Assembly (NCBI RefSeq): GCF_943734655.1
Contig: NC_071353.1
Span: 20,682,501-20,746,500 of the forward strand
From: Sabethes cyaneus
Taxonomy: Eukaryota; Arthropoda; Insecta; Diptera; Culicidae
Direction: 5' to 3'
DNA: 64,000 bases
Made by a program: the position numbers and the translations under genes. A model generated the notes under the pieces. That model did not search any database, was not told the origin of the DNA, and was given only the letters and a program-made list of their open reading frames with translations. Position 1 is the first letter of the stretch. Each line of letters opens with the position of its first letter. Of this stretch, positions 32,555-43,809 are shown piece by piece.

Positions 32555-33982
32555 ATGAACGATGCGTTAGCAGAGGTTCCGTCTTGTTCCTCGTCTATTC
32601 TCAACACGCCGACTCGTTGTGAGTCGACGGATGATGAAAGCGACGGAATAACCGTCACAATCAGATCTGGACCTAAAGCGGAAGGTCCAGCTGAGAATGA
32701 AATTCCGTGGAAACGGAACCTGACAAAAGCTCAGAAAAAGAAATTAAAGAGTTTGCTTGCCTCTGGGCTTCCTGCAAAGGAGGCACGGGAGCAAGTGTTA
32801 GCTCAATCTGCTTCTGTGTCAGGTAAAAGGCAACGAGGATCGGAGCTACCTAGCAGCGGAGAAAAGCCGATCCCCAAAAAACAGAAGCGAATTCTAAATC
32901 CTAGAGAGCGAGTGGGACAGGTCGTGCGAAAGCAAACCACCCATCCCGCTCGAAGGGGGGGAACAGGAGTGAGGTCTACGAGAGAAGCCTCCAAGCTTCC
33001 CTCGGACTCCACTACTGGTGTCTCCTACAGGGAGGCCGCAAGTTAGATCAGAGTTGGGATCCTCTCTGAGGACTATCCCAGCACTGAACTGAGTACGGCA
33101 CAACTGGATTCGATACAAGATGCTCTACTAACAGCCATAGAGCAACAACGTAACGAGCAGGTTAAACCTAAGTTCTTTAACTGCTCGTACAAGTCCGGGT
33201 ACCTGGTTCTTTCTTGTAAAGACCAGGAGACTTCGGAGTGGTTGAAGGAAGTGGTTCCTGGCTTATCTCTATGGGAAGGATCAAGACTCGTTGCTCTGGA
33301 TGCAAAGAACATTCCGCGTCCAGAAATCTATCATGCTTTCTTCCCACAAAGCGCGTCATTCGATAACGAGAGAATCAGAGGACTCATAGAGAGTCAGAAT
33401 GAGAATCTAGTTACTGACAAATGGCGAATTTTGCAGCGAACTAATCCCAATGGGAAACATGCGGATTGGTCGCTAACAATTGATGAAGCTTCTAGGCGTC
33501 AACTCGTGAATAAAGACTTCATCATAAATTTTCGGTTCGGCGAAACCCGGCTGAAAAAAACAACTCCGAGGCAACGTCAAATCACAAGTCAGCCTATGGA
33601 GGCACAAATCTCTGAGGCCAGTACTAGCGAAGTCAAAGTGAATCAAGGGTCCGCTGGCGCTGAGTCTCAAAACTCCAAGAATCCTAACAACCAGGGGATC
33701 CATGGAGCTACTGGAACCAAACAGGAGGTTCCACAGAATGCTCAAATGGCTCCCAACAGTGATTCTGGTAAAGAGAAGACTCATCGAGGTGAGTCTCCCA
33801 TGCCCATGGATCTTGACAGTATGGCGGTGCCAGGGCCGAGTGGAACCAAAACAGTGGTCTCCACAAGTGGCCCAGGAAACTCCTGCAAGATCCGTGGAAA
33901 AAGCGAAACCACTCGAAGCCAGCCCCCCCCCCTCGATTCAAACCGAGTTCGGGTACTGGCAGTAAGAAAACTGCCACCATGA
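32555..33982 (+). pseudogene. ORF1 protein of the LOA-like element (one stop)
   Basis: A 475-codon frame interrupted only by a TAG at 33044-33046. The N-terminal part is basic and low-complexity, with IPWKRNLTKAQKKKLKSLLA and KKQKRILNPRER. The middle carries a domain I recognise as DUF4780-like (EWLKEVVPGLSLWEGSRLVA, IPRPEIYHAFFP, WRILQRTNPNGKHADWSLTI). The C-terminal third is P/S/T-rich. ORF1 proteins of such elements bind RNA and act as chaperones. There is no CCHC knuckle. The ATG at 32555 is the first in frame; it follows an untranslated leader typical for a non-LTR 5' end. The single stop suggests fairly recent inactivation. Confidence 0.75.
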
Positions 33983-34042
33983 GGTCTAAACCACCAGGGA
34001 ATCCGTCTCTCCCAAATGCTAGTGAGCGGAAAATTCAAAAAA

Positions 34043-35860
34043 ATGCAGAACAGTAAGGTTCTGCAGATAAACCTCCATCATGCGAAAGCTGCATCGGGCG
34101 TACTTTCCAGGAGGTTTATCAAAGATGCTGTGGACCTGGCCTTGATTTAAGAGCCCTGGGTCTACAAAGGAAGAATACAAGGTATTCAAACAAGAACATG
34201 TAAGTTATACTATGATGACAAGCATGACTCTCCGAGAGCTGCTGTCCTGGTTAATGCAAATATTAATTGTTTTCCCATTACAGAGTTCATTAAACGAGAC
34301 ATCGTCGCGATCAGAGTTGAGGTACCAACCGCCAGGGGAAAATCCGATATTATCATAGCATCGGCCTATTTTCCTGGTGATTGTCCTGAGGCTCCCACTC
34401 AAGAGGTTGCGGCGTTTGTAAAATATTGCAGAGAAGTCAACAAAGACTTTATCATCGGCTGTGATGCCAACGCTCATCACACTCTGTGGGGAAGTACTGA
34501 CATCAACAATCGAGGTGAGTGCCTTTTAGAATTTCTCTCGTCAAACAATATCGATATTGCTAATAGAGGCATTGAACCAACATTCATTAATGCTATCAGG
34601 GAGGAAGTCTTGGACCTGACCCTGTGCAGTCCAGTAATTTCAGAGAAAATACAGAACTGGCACGTGTCGGATGAAGCATCGCTGTCTGATCATAGGCACA
34701 TTATTTTTGAATGGGTGGGTGGCCTAGTGTCACAGGTCGCATATCGAGATCCTAGGAAAACCAATTGGGATCAGTATGCGCTTGAGCTCGAAACGAAAAA
34801 CCTCACTACAAGAATTAGGTCGGTTCAACAACTTGAGTCGGCCTCAAAGGTCTTAAACCAAACGATAGTCTCTGCTTATAACAGTAATTGTCCACTTAAA
34901 AGGGTTACTTCAACTAGGAATGTTCCCTGGTGGAACAGAAGGCTCGAACGGCTTCGCAAAATGGCGCGAAAACTGTTCAATAGAGTAATCTTCGGACTGG
35001 ACTCAATATAGGAGAGCTCTAACCGAATATAGCAAAGAACTAAGACGATCAAAAAGGAAATCTTGGGTACACAATTGTGAAAGCATTGAAAGTACTCCAA
35101 TTGTGGCAAGACTTAACAAGACTCTTGCTAAGGATCATTCGAACGGACTCGGTACTCTCAAGAAAGATGATGGTTCGTTCACAAAATCTCCGACTGAAGT
35201 ACTAGACTTAATGATGGGGACTCACTTTCCGGGATCTTCCTCAGCTCATGCTGCTGCCAGCTCGGACTCTGATTGTGACATAGGATGTTCTCAAAGAAAC
35301 TCTTCGGGATCTGAGAGAACAAAAGAGATTGCAACCAGAGTCGCAGGGATGGCTTTCACTAGGGCTAGGATGGAAAACGCAGTGAGATCCTTTCAACCTT
35401 TTAAATCGGCAGGTGCAGATGGGATTTTCCCAGCGCAGATTCAAAATGGAGAATCAGCGCTAATTCCATCTCTAATCGAGATTTTTAAGGCAAGTCTGAT
35501 ACTAAATCATATTCCGTCTACATGGAGATTGGTAAAAGTTGTATTTATACCAAAACCAGGAAAACGTGACAAATCACATCCAAAAGCCTTCAGACCAATT
35601 AGTTTATCATCAATATTGTTGAAAATTATGGAGAAGGTATTATATGAATACATTAAGTCTGAATACATGATCAGATATCCATTATCGAAACACCAGTTTG
35701 CTTACCAAGCTGGGAAATCTACAATCACAGCACTACACACGCTCGTGACAAAAATTGAAAAGTCTCTTTCAACGAAAGAAACAGCATTAGGCGCGTTTCT
35801 CGACATCGAAGGGGCGTTTGATAATGCTTCTCATTTATCAATGGTAAATGCCACATATCT
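34043..35860 (+). pseudogene. ORF2 endonuclease and RT of the LOA-like element
   Basis: Starts MQNSKVLQINLHHAKAAS, the usual opening of an APE-type endonuclease. A TAA at 34148-34150 replaces the codon before EPWVYKGRI. Further endonuclease motifs are GCDANAHHTLWGS (about 34460) and SLSDHRHI (about 34680). A frameshift occurs near 34990. RT motifs follow: SAGADGIFPAQ (35410), HPKAFRPISLSS (35580), HQFAYQAGKST (35693) and FLDIEGAFDN (35798). The YADD block and everything up to the RNase H are deleted at about 35850. The protein would nick target DNA and copy RNA; this copy cannot. Confidence 0.85.
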
Positions 35861-35962
35861 GCATTTTCTCTGACAGTCAAGCGGCACTAAAAGCGCTTAA
35901 AGCTTTTAAGTGTTTCTCAAAACTTGTCTGGGATTGCATTTGTCTCTTACGGCAACTGAGCC
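35858..35962 (+). pseudogene. RNase H remnant of the LOA-like element
   Basis: The frame ICIFSDSQAALKALKAFKCF...LLRQLSQ contains the SDSQAALKAL motif with the third RNase H aspartate. It starts directly after the deletion junction. It confirms that this family carries an RNase H domain. Confidence 0.75.
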
Positions 35963-36091
35963 AGGTAAACTTCTTCAATAAGTGATAGGTAAGCCTGAAG
36001 CGTACAGCAAAAGAGACAATGGGGCATACCACAATAGTTCAAAATAATGGACGCAGTGGTGAGAGTACCTAACAGAAGAAGAAAAAAAATG

Positions 36092-38433
36092 CTAATCCAG
36101 CAGAGAAAATAACTCTCCCTCGGTGTGCCCACACCGCGCAGCCACGCCCTCCGAAAAATCGGCGGCGCAAGGTGCGCAACCCTGACTGCCATACCCCAGC
36201 CGGCACCACGTGGAGGTAGAGATAGGAGTTAGAAAACAGAGGTGATATATTTGCACATGTTCACTCATTTGCCAGCCTGTAATTTCTGAATAGTTCAGGT
36301 TACCACTTAATTGGCTGAAAATAGCCTCCCATACTCTACCAGGGTCGTAGTGATAACGGCCACACAAAAAACCTGCAAACATGTGTTTCTAACCGAATTT
36401 GTTTGAAATAAGACTTAATTCAAATATTTTCTCTTTTAGTCATCCTTGGCCATTAGGAACGTTTTCCGGCCGATTTTAATCTTTGTGATCAATTTCCACT
36501 GGCTATTCTCGCTGTCTGAACTATACTGAAACTCTTTCAACTTCAGCTTAACAAATTCTGTCCTCTGTTCTGTACTAACTTCCACTCATCAATGGAAGGC
36601 TTTCAATCAAAGCCATGGGAATACTTACTGCCGTACTCCAACCGCCTCAAATGGTTTCGCTTAGTACGTTAGTCAGCAACTATCGAACAGCTATCAGTCA
36701 TCTGACGTCGAACCCAAAAGTGTTAGGAACAAAATGTTATCACAAGTGAATTATCAAACAGTCATTATCCTCGTGCCACCATTTTCCTCTAACAACATGC
36801 TCTACATCCTTTTGCTTCGACTACTAACTCTTCACACACATTGATACAAGCATATCAACAAAACAAATGGCACTATTTAATTGCTAAAACTTTTATACGT
36901 TCGCTCCGTTTTGGTTTCATTCTGTTTCTGTTGTGGCTGCCAACGTTGAAGGCATATCATAGCTTCAATTAGGGATTGTCGATTTAAGCCAAACTTGTAC
37001 CAACCGCGGCGTACGGCACCGGCAGGCATGTGACGACACTGTAATTTGGTGATAACGTGTACTTTGAATTGCATACTGAACTGATAGTCCTTGAAAAGTC
37101 GTCCAATTTTACTTATTACTCTAGCCGTCACCTCCTCAGAATCATATTGATGGAATTTATTAGTAGAATAAATCGTTACAGCTGCAGTGTAGATGCCTTT
37201 TTTGACTTTTTTCTTCCGAAAACAAATTTGAAATCAAGCAAGCACGAACTTGGGGTGTTTACTCCCCTTTCGGAACATGGCCTTCCACCTTAAGCGGTTT
37301 ATTAAAGGGTCAATTCTGATCCCAAGAGTAACCAGGAGGTTAGAAACCGATTCAAAATTGGTTGCACAAAATCAAAATCAATTTCAAAATTGATATCTGC
37401 TGCTTCTGTTTGATCTTAAGCAGGACTAGCGAGCACCACTGCACCATCTTCTTGCTACTGGGATGCAGTTTGCGTGCACCGGCTTCTTCCGTTCTGCTGC
37501 CGGATGCATCGATTGGTATGCGGCCAAGTGCCGCCAACGAGCAGCTTTTACAAATGAGCTAGCTGTGAAATCGAAGCAGCACAATCTGTAAGGTATGTAT
37601 AGGTAGGTATGCACAAAAAAGGCGAAAAGCAAAATAGCTCCGGGCTGCGGTGGGTACAACTTTTTTAATTGCTTCGGGAAAAAGTTTGATCGGTGCAAAA
37701 TGTGTTGAAAACCGGTCAGCGAAACGAGGCAGAAAGGTTGACGATTGGTGCAAAACCGGTGCTGGTGCCGGTGCCGGTGTCGTTCATATTGATTGCAACG
37801 GCGCGGCGCGGCGGTATCGTTACCGGAAGGAAGCCATAACCATAGCAATGGGGAATCGTTTCCACAGCGCCCCAGTACGGGCTGCGGAAAGGAATCGATT
37901 TTATCATTCAATATTTTATTTTTATTGCTGTTTACTGCAATTATATTCAATCGATTGTGGTTTTTTGATTTCATTTATATATGAGGGATTCTTTCGTATT
38001 GATTACAGCACAGTTAATTATATCCTAGAGAGGGCTCGAAATTTACGAATCTCACATTTCAACCATTTCTTGGTACAGCAAGAATCGTTTTCCCCCATTT
38101 CTTTCCTCCGCGAAAAAAAACAAATAAAAGCCGTCGAAAAAGTAATAAATTGTAACGAACTTTCTATCGTAAAAGTTAACAAATCGGAAAAAGTCTTCTT
38201 CCCTTCAAGTTTATTGGAAAACAATAAAAAAGGGGAATAAAACAAACCAACAACGCTGGCTGACTGGCTGGACCGTCAAAAGGAACCGGCCAGCAAGGAC
38301 TTTTTGAACAACAAGCACACTTCAGAAGTACTTAGGTTCCGCACGAAAACGTAAAATGTATTATGTATTATGATCGGAGAGGAGCGGGTAGTGGAAAGTG
38401 AGAGTTTTCTTTGAAACTTTTCCTAGTGCCTAG
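36092..38433. other. No supported gene; mixed unique DNA
   Basis: Open frames around 37426-37974 (minus) and 37650-38240 (plus) overlap each other, are low in complexity in part (GAGAGAGV) and carry no motif. A GC-richer patch lies at 37430-37870. The CTAG at 38430-38433 is the target duplication of the next element. Confidence 0.4.
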
Positions 38434-38714
38434 TGTAAAGAATTTTTTTGAAGCTGGTGCTATCGGGCGAGATTGAAGTCGGGGTCACCTATACCAATAT
38501 ATGCCACTATCAATTTTTCTTATCTAAAAGCTATATGCGAATGTAATAAAGTTAGTAGTAAATGAGCAAGCGATCGTGTATCGTCTTTTCTACGCGGCTA
38601 TCCGAAAACCAGGAAGGTGTCTGTTCCGTCGGTCTTGATATCGGGAAGTGAGTCTGGGAAGTTGTGGGCCAAGAGTGCACATTGGCCGGAATCCGAAAAC
38701 GGACGTCGTTTACA
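38434..38714 (+). repeat. Left LTR of the Ty3/gypsy element
   Basis: 281 bp, TGTAAAGAATTT to CGTCGTTTACA, with TGTAAA/TTTACA inverted ends. AATAAAG at about 38550 could serve as a poly(A) signal. Confidence 0.95.
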
Positions 38715-38906
38715 AGCTGTAGACAGGATAAACAGCCTCGCGAGTGATAGCCAAAGGTGATAACGATTAGAGAAGCGAAGAACAATAGCTTGGTGCACAA
38801 TAGATCAAGTGACAAAAGAACCGCGTGGTGCTGCACATGCTTTCTGTTCCACGGAATAATTTTATGGATCGGTGATAGAAAGAACGATTCGGTAAACGGA
38901 GCATCT

Positions 38907-39731
38907 ATGAGTCACGAAGAAACGGGCTCTGAAGAATACGCAAGCGGGATTGTTTCGCCACCTTCAGTAGATCAATTTGTTACGGTACGAAAACGCGTCG
39001 CAATGCCGAAGGATCAAAATGCTGATGCAGAAGGGGTTGCCGTTTTGTTACGGGAGCAGTTGGCCGCCAAAGAAGCCGAAATTGCACAGTTGCAACAACG
39101 ACTAACACTGGTTGCCCGAAATTCGCAAGCAAGCCAAGTACGGGAGACAGTTCGTAGGCCAGATTTCCGTGAATTGCGCGAACTAATGAGTAAATTCGAC
39201 CCGAAACATGCCACGTGTCTATCGGCTGAAGAATGGATACAGGAGATCGAAACTACTGCTGTGCACTATGATTGGGATGGACCAACCAAACTACATTGTG
39301 CTCGTTTGAATCTCGAAGGCTCCGCAAAGTTATGGTGGGCTGGTGTGCAGAATGAAACTGCCACGTGGGCACTGTTCTCGGCGAAGTTGATCAGAGCTTA
39401 TCCATCGGCTCGTGATCCAATCTACTATCACAATCAAATGACTAAGCGTCGAAAGACGAGAGATGAGACGATCGAGGAATATGTGTACTCCCAAGTGGAT
39501 CTGGGTAAAAGGGCCGGCTTCAGTGAAACCGTGATAGTGAAGTACGTTATCGCTGGATTAGGAGAGTTCGTCTCGAAATCGCGAGTGCAGCTGGGTGGAA
39601 GAATTGAAACTGTAGAGGAGTTGATTTCTCAGCTGAAATGGATGGAAGGAATGAACGATACACCTTCAGAATCGGTGGTTGTACGTGTACCCGAGAAGAA
39701 AAAGGAAAAGATGGCTTCATGCTATAGATAG
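38907..39731 (+). CDS. gag: Gag protein of the Ty3/gypsy element
   Basis: About 274 codons from the ATG at 38907 (MSHEETGSEE); the frame is open upstream to 38757 but that part is low in coding character. Residues about 60-85 form a coiled-coil-like stretch (LREQLAAKEAEIAQLQQRL). The capsid-like retrotransposon Gag domain follows: EEWIQEIETTA, LHCARLNLEGSAKLWW and WALFSAKLIRAYP, then EEYVYSQVDLGKRAGF. The frame stops at 39729-39731 in the middle of the first zinc knuckle because TAGA is duplicated (39725-39732). The second knuckle is in the next frame. Gag would form the particle that packages element RNA. Confidence 0.85.
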   Translation: MSHEETGSEEYASGIVSPPSVDQFVTVRKRVAMPKDQNADAEGVAVLLREQLAAKEAEIAQLQQRLTLVARNSQASQVRETVRRPDFRELRELMSKFDPKHATCLSAEEWIQEIETTAVHYDWDGPTKLHCARLNLEGSAKLWWAGVQNETATWALFSAKLIRAYPSARDPIYYHNQMTKRRKTRDETIEEYVYSQVDLGKRAGFSETVIVKYVIAGLGEFVSKSRVQLGGRIETVEELISQLKWMEGMNDTPSESVVVRVPEKKKEKMASCYR

Positions 39732-39732
39732 A

Positions 39733-41796
39733 TGTAACCAGCCGGGACATAAAGCAGTATCCTGTACAGCGGTTCCCGACAGATGTTGCTATAATTGCGG
39801 TGTTAGTGGCCATATGGCGAAAAACTGTCCACAACCGAAGGCGCCAAAGGCTGGCCCCTCTAGAATGCAAGTAGTGGACGAAGAAAACAACTTTGTACGA
39901 GTAGTGGAATTAGGCGACGTAAAGGTGAACGCTCTGATTGATTCGGGGTGTAAGGTGTCAACTATTCAAAGTCGATTTGCCGAAAAAGCCGGCAATAGTG
40001 AAACAACCAATACCACTTTGGTCGGCTTTGGAGGAAAAAAGGTGAACGTGGACAGATTAGTGAAAGCGGACGTAAGGGTTGACGACATAGTGGTTCCAGT
40101 AAAATTGAACGTAGTTCCAAATTGGGCGCAAAGCACAGCGCTGATTTTGGGCCGTGATATGCTGAACGTAGACGGAGTTGTGATGGTGAATCGCAACGGC
40201 AAAGTGGAATTCTGTCTGGACCGAGAGCGGAGTGCAATTCGTGAGGAACAGAACCAGAGGGCGGTAGAGCCGAGAAAATACGAAACGATGTTTACCATTG
40301 ACAGTGAAGTGCAATACGCTGAAATCGAAGAAAAAGATGTGAATGCTAATGGTCCTAAGGAAGAAATTCTGAAACTAGTGAAGCGCTACCGTTCGTGTTT
40401 TGCGACGAACATGAAAGAGCTGGGCACAGCCAAAGGCGCGGAAATGCAGATAGTGCTTAGTGATAAAGAGCCGATCTATATTAAACCGCATCGTATGGAA
40501 TACGTCCGTGAAACTGTTCTGCGTGGTATAGTGGAAGAGCTCATTGATGCAGGAATTGTGACGGAATCGAATTCGCCGTACAGTAGCCGTGTAGTGATGG
40601 TCCCGAAAAAGGATGGTACATTCCGTATGGCAGTGGATTACCGGCTGTTAAACAAAAAGACCGTGAAAGATCGCTATCCTATGCCTGATATCGAGTGGTG
40701 CCTAAATAAACTCAGTGGAGCGGAGTTGTTTATTACAGTGGATCTTTATTCCGGATATTACCAAATCCCGGTAGCGGAAGACAGCCAGGAGTGTACTGCG
40801 TTTTCCACTCGAGATGGACATTACCATTTTCTACGAATGCCATTTGGATTGGCGAATGGCTGTTCGGTGTTCCAGCGAGCCATGAACCAATTAACAGCCA
40901 AGTTGAGAAAAGAGGGAATCGTTGCCTATATTGACGATTTAGTGATTGGTGGTAAAACGGTGCCGGAATTGATCGGTAAATTTGAAAAGTTGCTTGAAGC
41001 CCTTAGAGAGAGTGGATTTACCATTAATCTAAAAAAATCACACTTCTTCAAAGCGTCGGTCAACTTTCTCGGTTTTGAAGTGTCGAAGGATGGTGTTCGT
41101 CCAGGCGTTGATAAAATACAAGCTGTTCAGCAATTTCCCGTGCCGGAAAGTGTCCTACAGGTTCAACAATTTCTCGGTTTGGCCGGGTTTTTCCGAAGAT
41201 TTATTTCGCAGTTCAGTGTGACAGCAGCCCCGTTATCCACGCTGCTATCGAAAAACGCCAAGTTTGAGTGGAAAGATGAACAAACTTGCGCGTTTGAAAA
41301 GTTGAAAAAACAATTATGCGATCGACCGTTATTAGTGTTATTTGACCCTAACCGTGATTTGGAACTCCATACAGATGCGTCACAAGACGGTCTGGCGGGG
41401 ATTTTGCTGATGCATACGGATGAAAGCTGGAAACCAGTGAGCTATTACAGCAAACGCACATCGGAAGCAGAAAGAAAATACCACAGTTATGAATTGGAGG
41501 TTTTAGCAGTGGTAGCTAGTGTCGAACGGTTTAGACATTATCTGATCGGAAAGTTCTTTGTCCTACGTACCGACTGCAGTGCAGTAAGAGACACATACGA
41601 AAAACGTGACATGAACGCTCGCATCGGGAGGTGGTTTCTAAAACTCACGGAATACGATTTTCGCATGGAGCATCGGCCAGGAAGCTCGATGAGGCACGTG
41701 GATGCATTGAGCCGAAATGCTGTTGAGAATGGGAAAAGTGTGGAACCCGTGTTGTGTGATTTTATGCCTATTGACATCAGTAACAGTGATTTTTAG
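39733..41796 (+). CDS. pol: Protease, RT and RNase H polyprotein
   Basis: The open frame runs from 39679, but coding sense begins after the duplication near 39733. It starts with zinc-knuckle residues (CYNCGVSGHMAKNC, a full CCHC), then the aspartic protease (ALIDSGCKVSTIQ), RT fingers (IVTESNSPYSSRVVMVPKKD), VDLYSGYYQIPV, RMPFGLANGCSVFQRAMN and YIDD at 40927-40938, and RNase H (TDAS at 41371-41382, YHSYELEVLA, LRTDCSA). It ends HRPGSSMRHVDALSR plus a short linker at a TAG (41794-41796). That stop results from a run of five T (41790-41794) that appears one base short, since the integrase frame lies in the register that one more base would give. Confidence 0.95.
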   Translation, partial: CNQPGHKAVSCTAVPDRCCYNCGVSGHMAKNCPQPKAPKAGPSRMQVVDEENNFVRVVELGDVKVNALIDSGCKVSTIQSRFAEKAGNSETTNTTLVGFGGKKVNVDRLVKADVRVDDIVVPVKLNVVPNWAQSTALILGRDMLNVDGVVMVNRNGKVEFCLDRERSAIREEQNQRAVEPRKYETMFTIDSEVQYAEIEEKDVNANGPKEEILKLVKRYRSCFATNMKELGTAKGAEMQIVLSDKEPIYIKPHRMEYVRETVLRGIVEELIDAGIVTESNSPYSSRVVMVPKKDGTFRMAVDYRLLNKKTVKDRYPMPDIEWCLNKLSGAELFITVDLYSGYYQIPVAEDSQECTAFSTRDGHYHFLRMPFGLANGCSVFQRAMNQLTAKLRKEGIVAYIDDLVIGGKTVPELIGKFEKLLEALRESGFTINLKKSHFFKASVNFLGFEVSKDGVRPGVDKIQAVQQFPVPESVLQVQQFLGLAGFFRRFISQFSVTAAPLSTLLSKNAKFEWKDEQTCAFEKLKKQLCDRPLLVLFDPNRDLELHTDASQDGLAGILLMHTDESWKPVSYYSKRTSEAERKYHSYELEVLAVVASVERFRHYLIGKFFVLRTDCSAVRDTYEKRDMNARIGRWFLKLTEYDFRMEHRPGSSMRHVDALSRNAVENGKSVEPVLCDFMPIDISNSDF

Positions 41797-43064
41797 TAGC
41801 TCTACAGCGACAAGATCCTCGATTGTGTGAAATTGTAGATGTGTTGGGGAGAGAACCAGTGACCGATGAAGAGAGACAAATCCAACAGTGTTATCGACTG
41901 GATCGGCATCGTCTGATAAGGATGGTAGAAGGGGAAAAGTGCTTCGTGGTTCCGAACCGTGTTCGTTGGCCTATAGTACACACATACCACGACGAAATGT
42001 GCCACTTTGGTGTGGAAAAAGTGTTAGATCGTCTGAAACAAAAGTTCTGGTTCCCGAAAATGCGTAAATATGTGAAATCTTACATACAAGCCTGTCCACA
42101 GTGTGCATTCCACAAGGTGGAAAAGGTGGAATTTTTACATCCATTGCCGAAGGAACCGGTGCCGTTCAGAACAGTGCATATGGATCACATGGGACCGTTT
42201 GTCCGTTCGACTAGAGGCAATTCATATGTGTTGTTCCTCACGTGTGGATTCTCAAAGTTTGTGGTTGCCCGAGCAGTTCGATCGACGAAAACTGGGCCAG
42301 TATTGACTTTCCTGGAAGATGTGACGGCTATATTCGGAACACCAAGTCGTATAATCACGGACAGAGATACTGCATATACGGCGAAGATTTTCGAAGAGTA
42401 TTGTCGAGTTAATAGTATTGAACACACCAAGACGTCAGTGGGATCACCGAGAGCCAACGGTCAAGTGGAGAGGGCGAATAGAACAGTGCTGAACGCAATC
42501 CGATGTATGGTAGGAGAAAACAATACGCGTTGGGATGAGCAGTTGCCGAAGATTCAGTGGTCGGTTAATAATATGCCAAATTCGACCACAAACCTTTCCC
42601 CAAGTGTATTGGTGTTGTCATATCAGCCTCGTGGCATACACCAAAATGCCATCATATTGACTCTGCAAGATGAAGGAGATAACGTGTTGGAGAATTCCAC
42701 TGAATTGCTCCAGCAGGCAACGAGATCGATCGAGAAGAGACAACATCTACAAAAGCGATATTTTGACGAACGCCGCCGGAAGCCGGTTAGTTACGAAGTT
42801 GGTAAAATGGTATTAGTTGAACGTGATCTTACGACGATGGGACATAGTCGAAAACTAGAGTCGAAATTTAAAGGGCCATATGTGGTTAAAGCTGTATTGG
42901 GCAACGAACGTTACGAGTTGGAAGACTTACCAGGCCTACATGGATCGGGCCGATCGAGAACAACGGTGTATGCAGCTGATCGTATCAAACGGTGGTGCCA
43001 ACTCGATGATCTCGATGGGTGCGACGGTATGACGTCGGACGAGACGACGGGGATCGAAGATTAA
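41797..43064 (+). CDS. int: Integrase of the Ty3/gypsy element
   Basis: The frame open before 41823 and continuing to the stop at 43062-43064. The zinc-binding HHCC region is HTYHDEMCHFGVEK...CPQC. The catalytic triad is D at 42183-42185 (HMDHMGPF), D at 42360-42362 (ITDRDTA) and E at 42468-42470 (GQVERANR); the last two are 36 codons apart, the D35E spacing. Near the C-terminus KFKGPYVVKAVLGNERYEL is a GPY/F-type module. No chromodomain is evident. It inserts the DNA copy with a 4-bp stagger, in line with the CTAG duplication. It is out of frame with the upstream polyprotein in this copy. Confidence 0.95.
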
Positions 43065-43157
43065 ACAATTATTTTTCTATTGGTGTCGGTTGAATTTATA
43101 TTAATAAGGGAGTGGAATTAAACCTTATTTGAAATCAGGTTGGTCTGGGTGTCCGGT

Positions 43158-43438
43158 TGTAAAGAATTTTTTTGAAGCTGGTGCTATCGGGCGAGATTGA
43201 AGTCGGGGTCACCTATACCAATATATGCCACTATCAATTTTTCTTATCTAAAAGCTATATGCGAATGTAATAAAGTTAGTAGTAAATGAGCAAGCGATCG
43301 TGTATCGTCTTTTCTACGCGGCTATCCGAAAACCAGGAAGGTGTCTGTTCCGTCGGTCTTGATATCGGGAAGTGAGTCCGGGAAGTTGTGGGCCAAGAGT
43401 GCACATTGGCCGGAATCCGAAAACGGACGTCGTTTACA
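43158..43438 (+). repeat. Right LTR of the Ty3/gypsy element
   Basis: 281 bp, one difference from the left LTR, followed by CTAG. Confidence 0.95.
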
Positions 43439-43442
43439 CTAG

Positions 43443-43809
43443 TTTTATTCGGCTCATTCTGTCGAAGGTTTTTAGATTTCGTTGTCCCCGGGATTTCGTT
43501 CTGCTGATTTGGTTCGTTGAGGCCGGGAATGGGAAGCGTTTATAATGACTGAAACTATCACTGGAGGACAAAAGCTTACAGGTATTTGTGAGCGTATTAA
43601 TTACTAACGATTAACATTTCTAGTTATAACCTAAGGATATTGAACACTAGATTGCATGCCAATAAAATTTATGGTAAGTACACGCCTTTTTATAACTATA
43701 ATGTTTACGACAGACTTGCCGGCAATTCACATATTAATAATAACGGTGTATTGCTTAGAATGTGTTAGTACACAAATTGATTTTTCCTAATGGGACGCTC
43801 CATAACGGA
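43443..43809. other. Flanking DNA, no feature recognised
   Basis: AT-rich DNA between the gypsy element and the RTE fragment. Confidence 0.4.

Larger units (their letters stand above)
32280..36091 (+). mobile_element. LOA-like non-LTR retrotransposon, internally deleted
   Basis: Order: 5' untranslated region (32280-32554), ORF1, ORF2 endonuclease and RT, a deletion, an RNase H remnant, a 3' UTR with CAATGGGGCATACCACAATA and a purine-rich tail AGAAGAAGAAAAAAAA ending at 36091. A deletion of much of the RT palm, thumb and early RNase H lies at about 35850. Stops and a frameshift make both ORFs inactive. The LOA assignment rests on the ORF1 type and on RNase H presence; related clades remain possible. 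Confidence 0.7.
38434..43438 (+). mobile_element. Young Ty3/gypsy LTR retrotransposon (5.0 kb)
   Basis: Two 281-bp LTRs, 4-bp target duplication CTAG (38430-38433 and 43439-43442), and gag, protease, RT, RNase H and integrase in Ty3/gypsy order. LTRs differ at one site (AGTGAGTCTGGG against AGTGAGTCCGGG), so the insertion is very recent. No env. The reading frame is broken at 39725-39732 and at 41790-41794. No TGG-type primer site follows the left LTR and no clear purine tract precedes the right LTR, both unusual. The lineage may be mdg3-like; this is a guess from motif wording. Confidence 0.95.

Noticed and set aside
37426..38240. Overlapping 182- and 196-codon frames on opposite strands
   Set aside because: Mutual overlap, partly low complexity and no recognisable motif.
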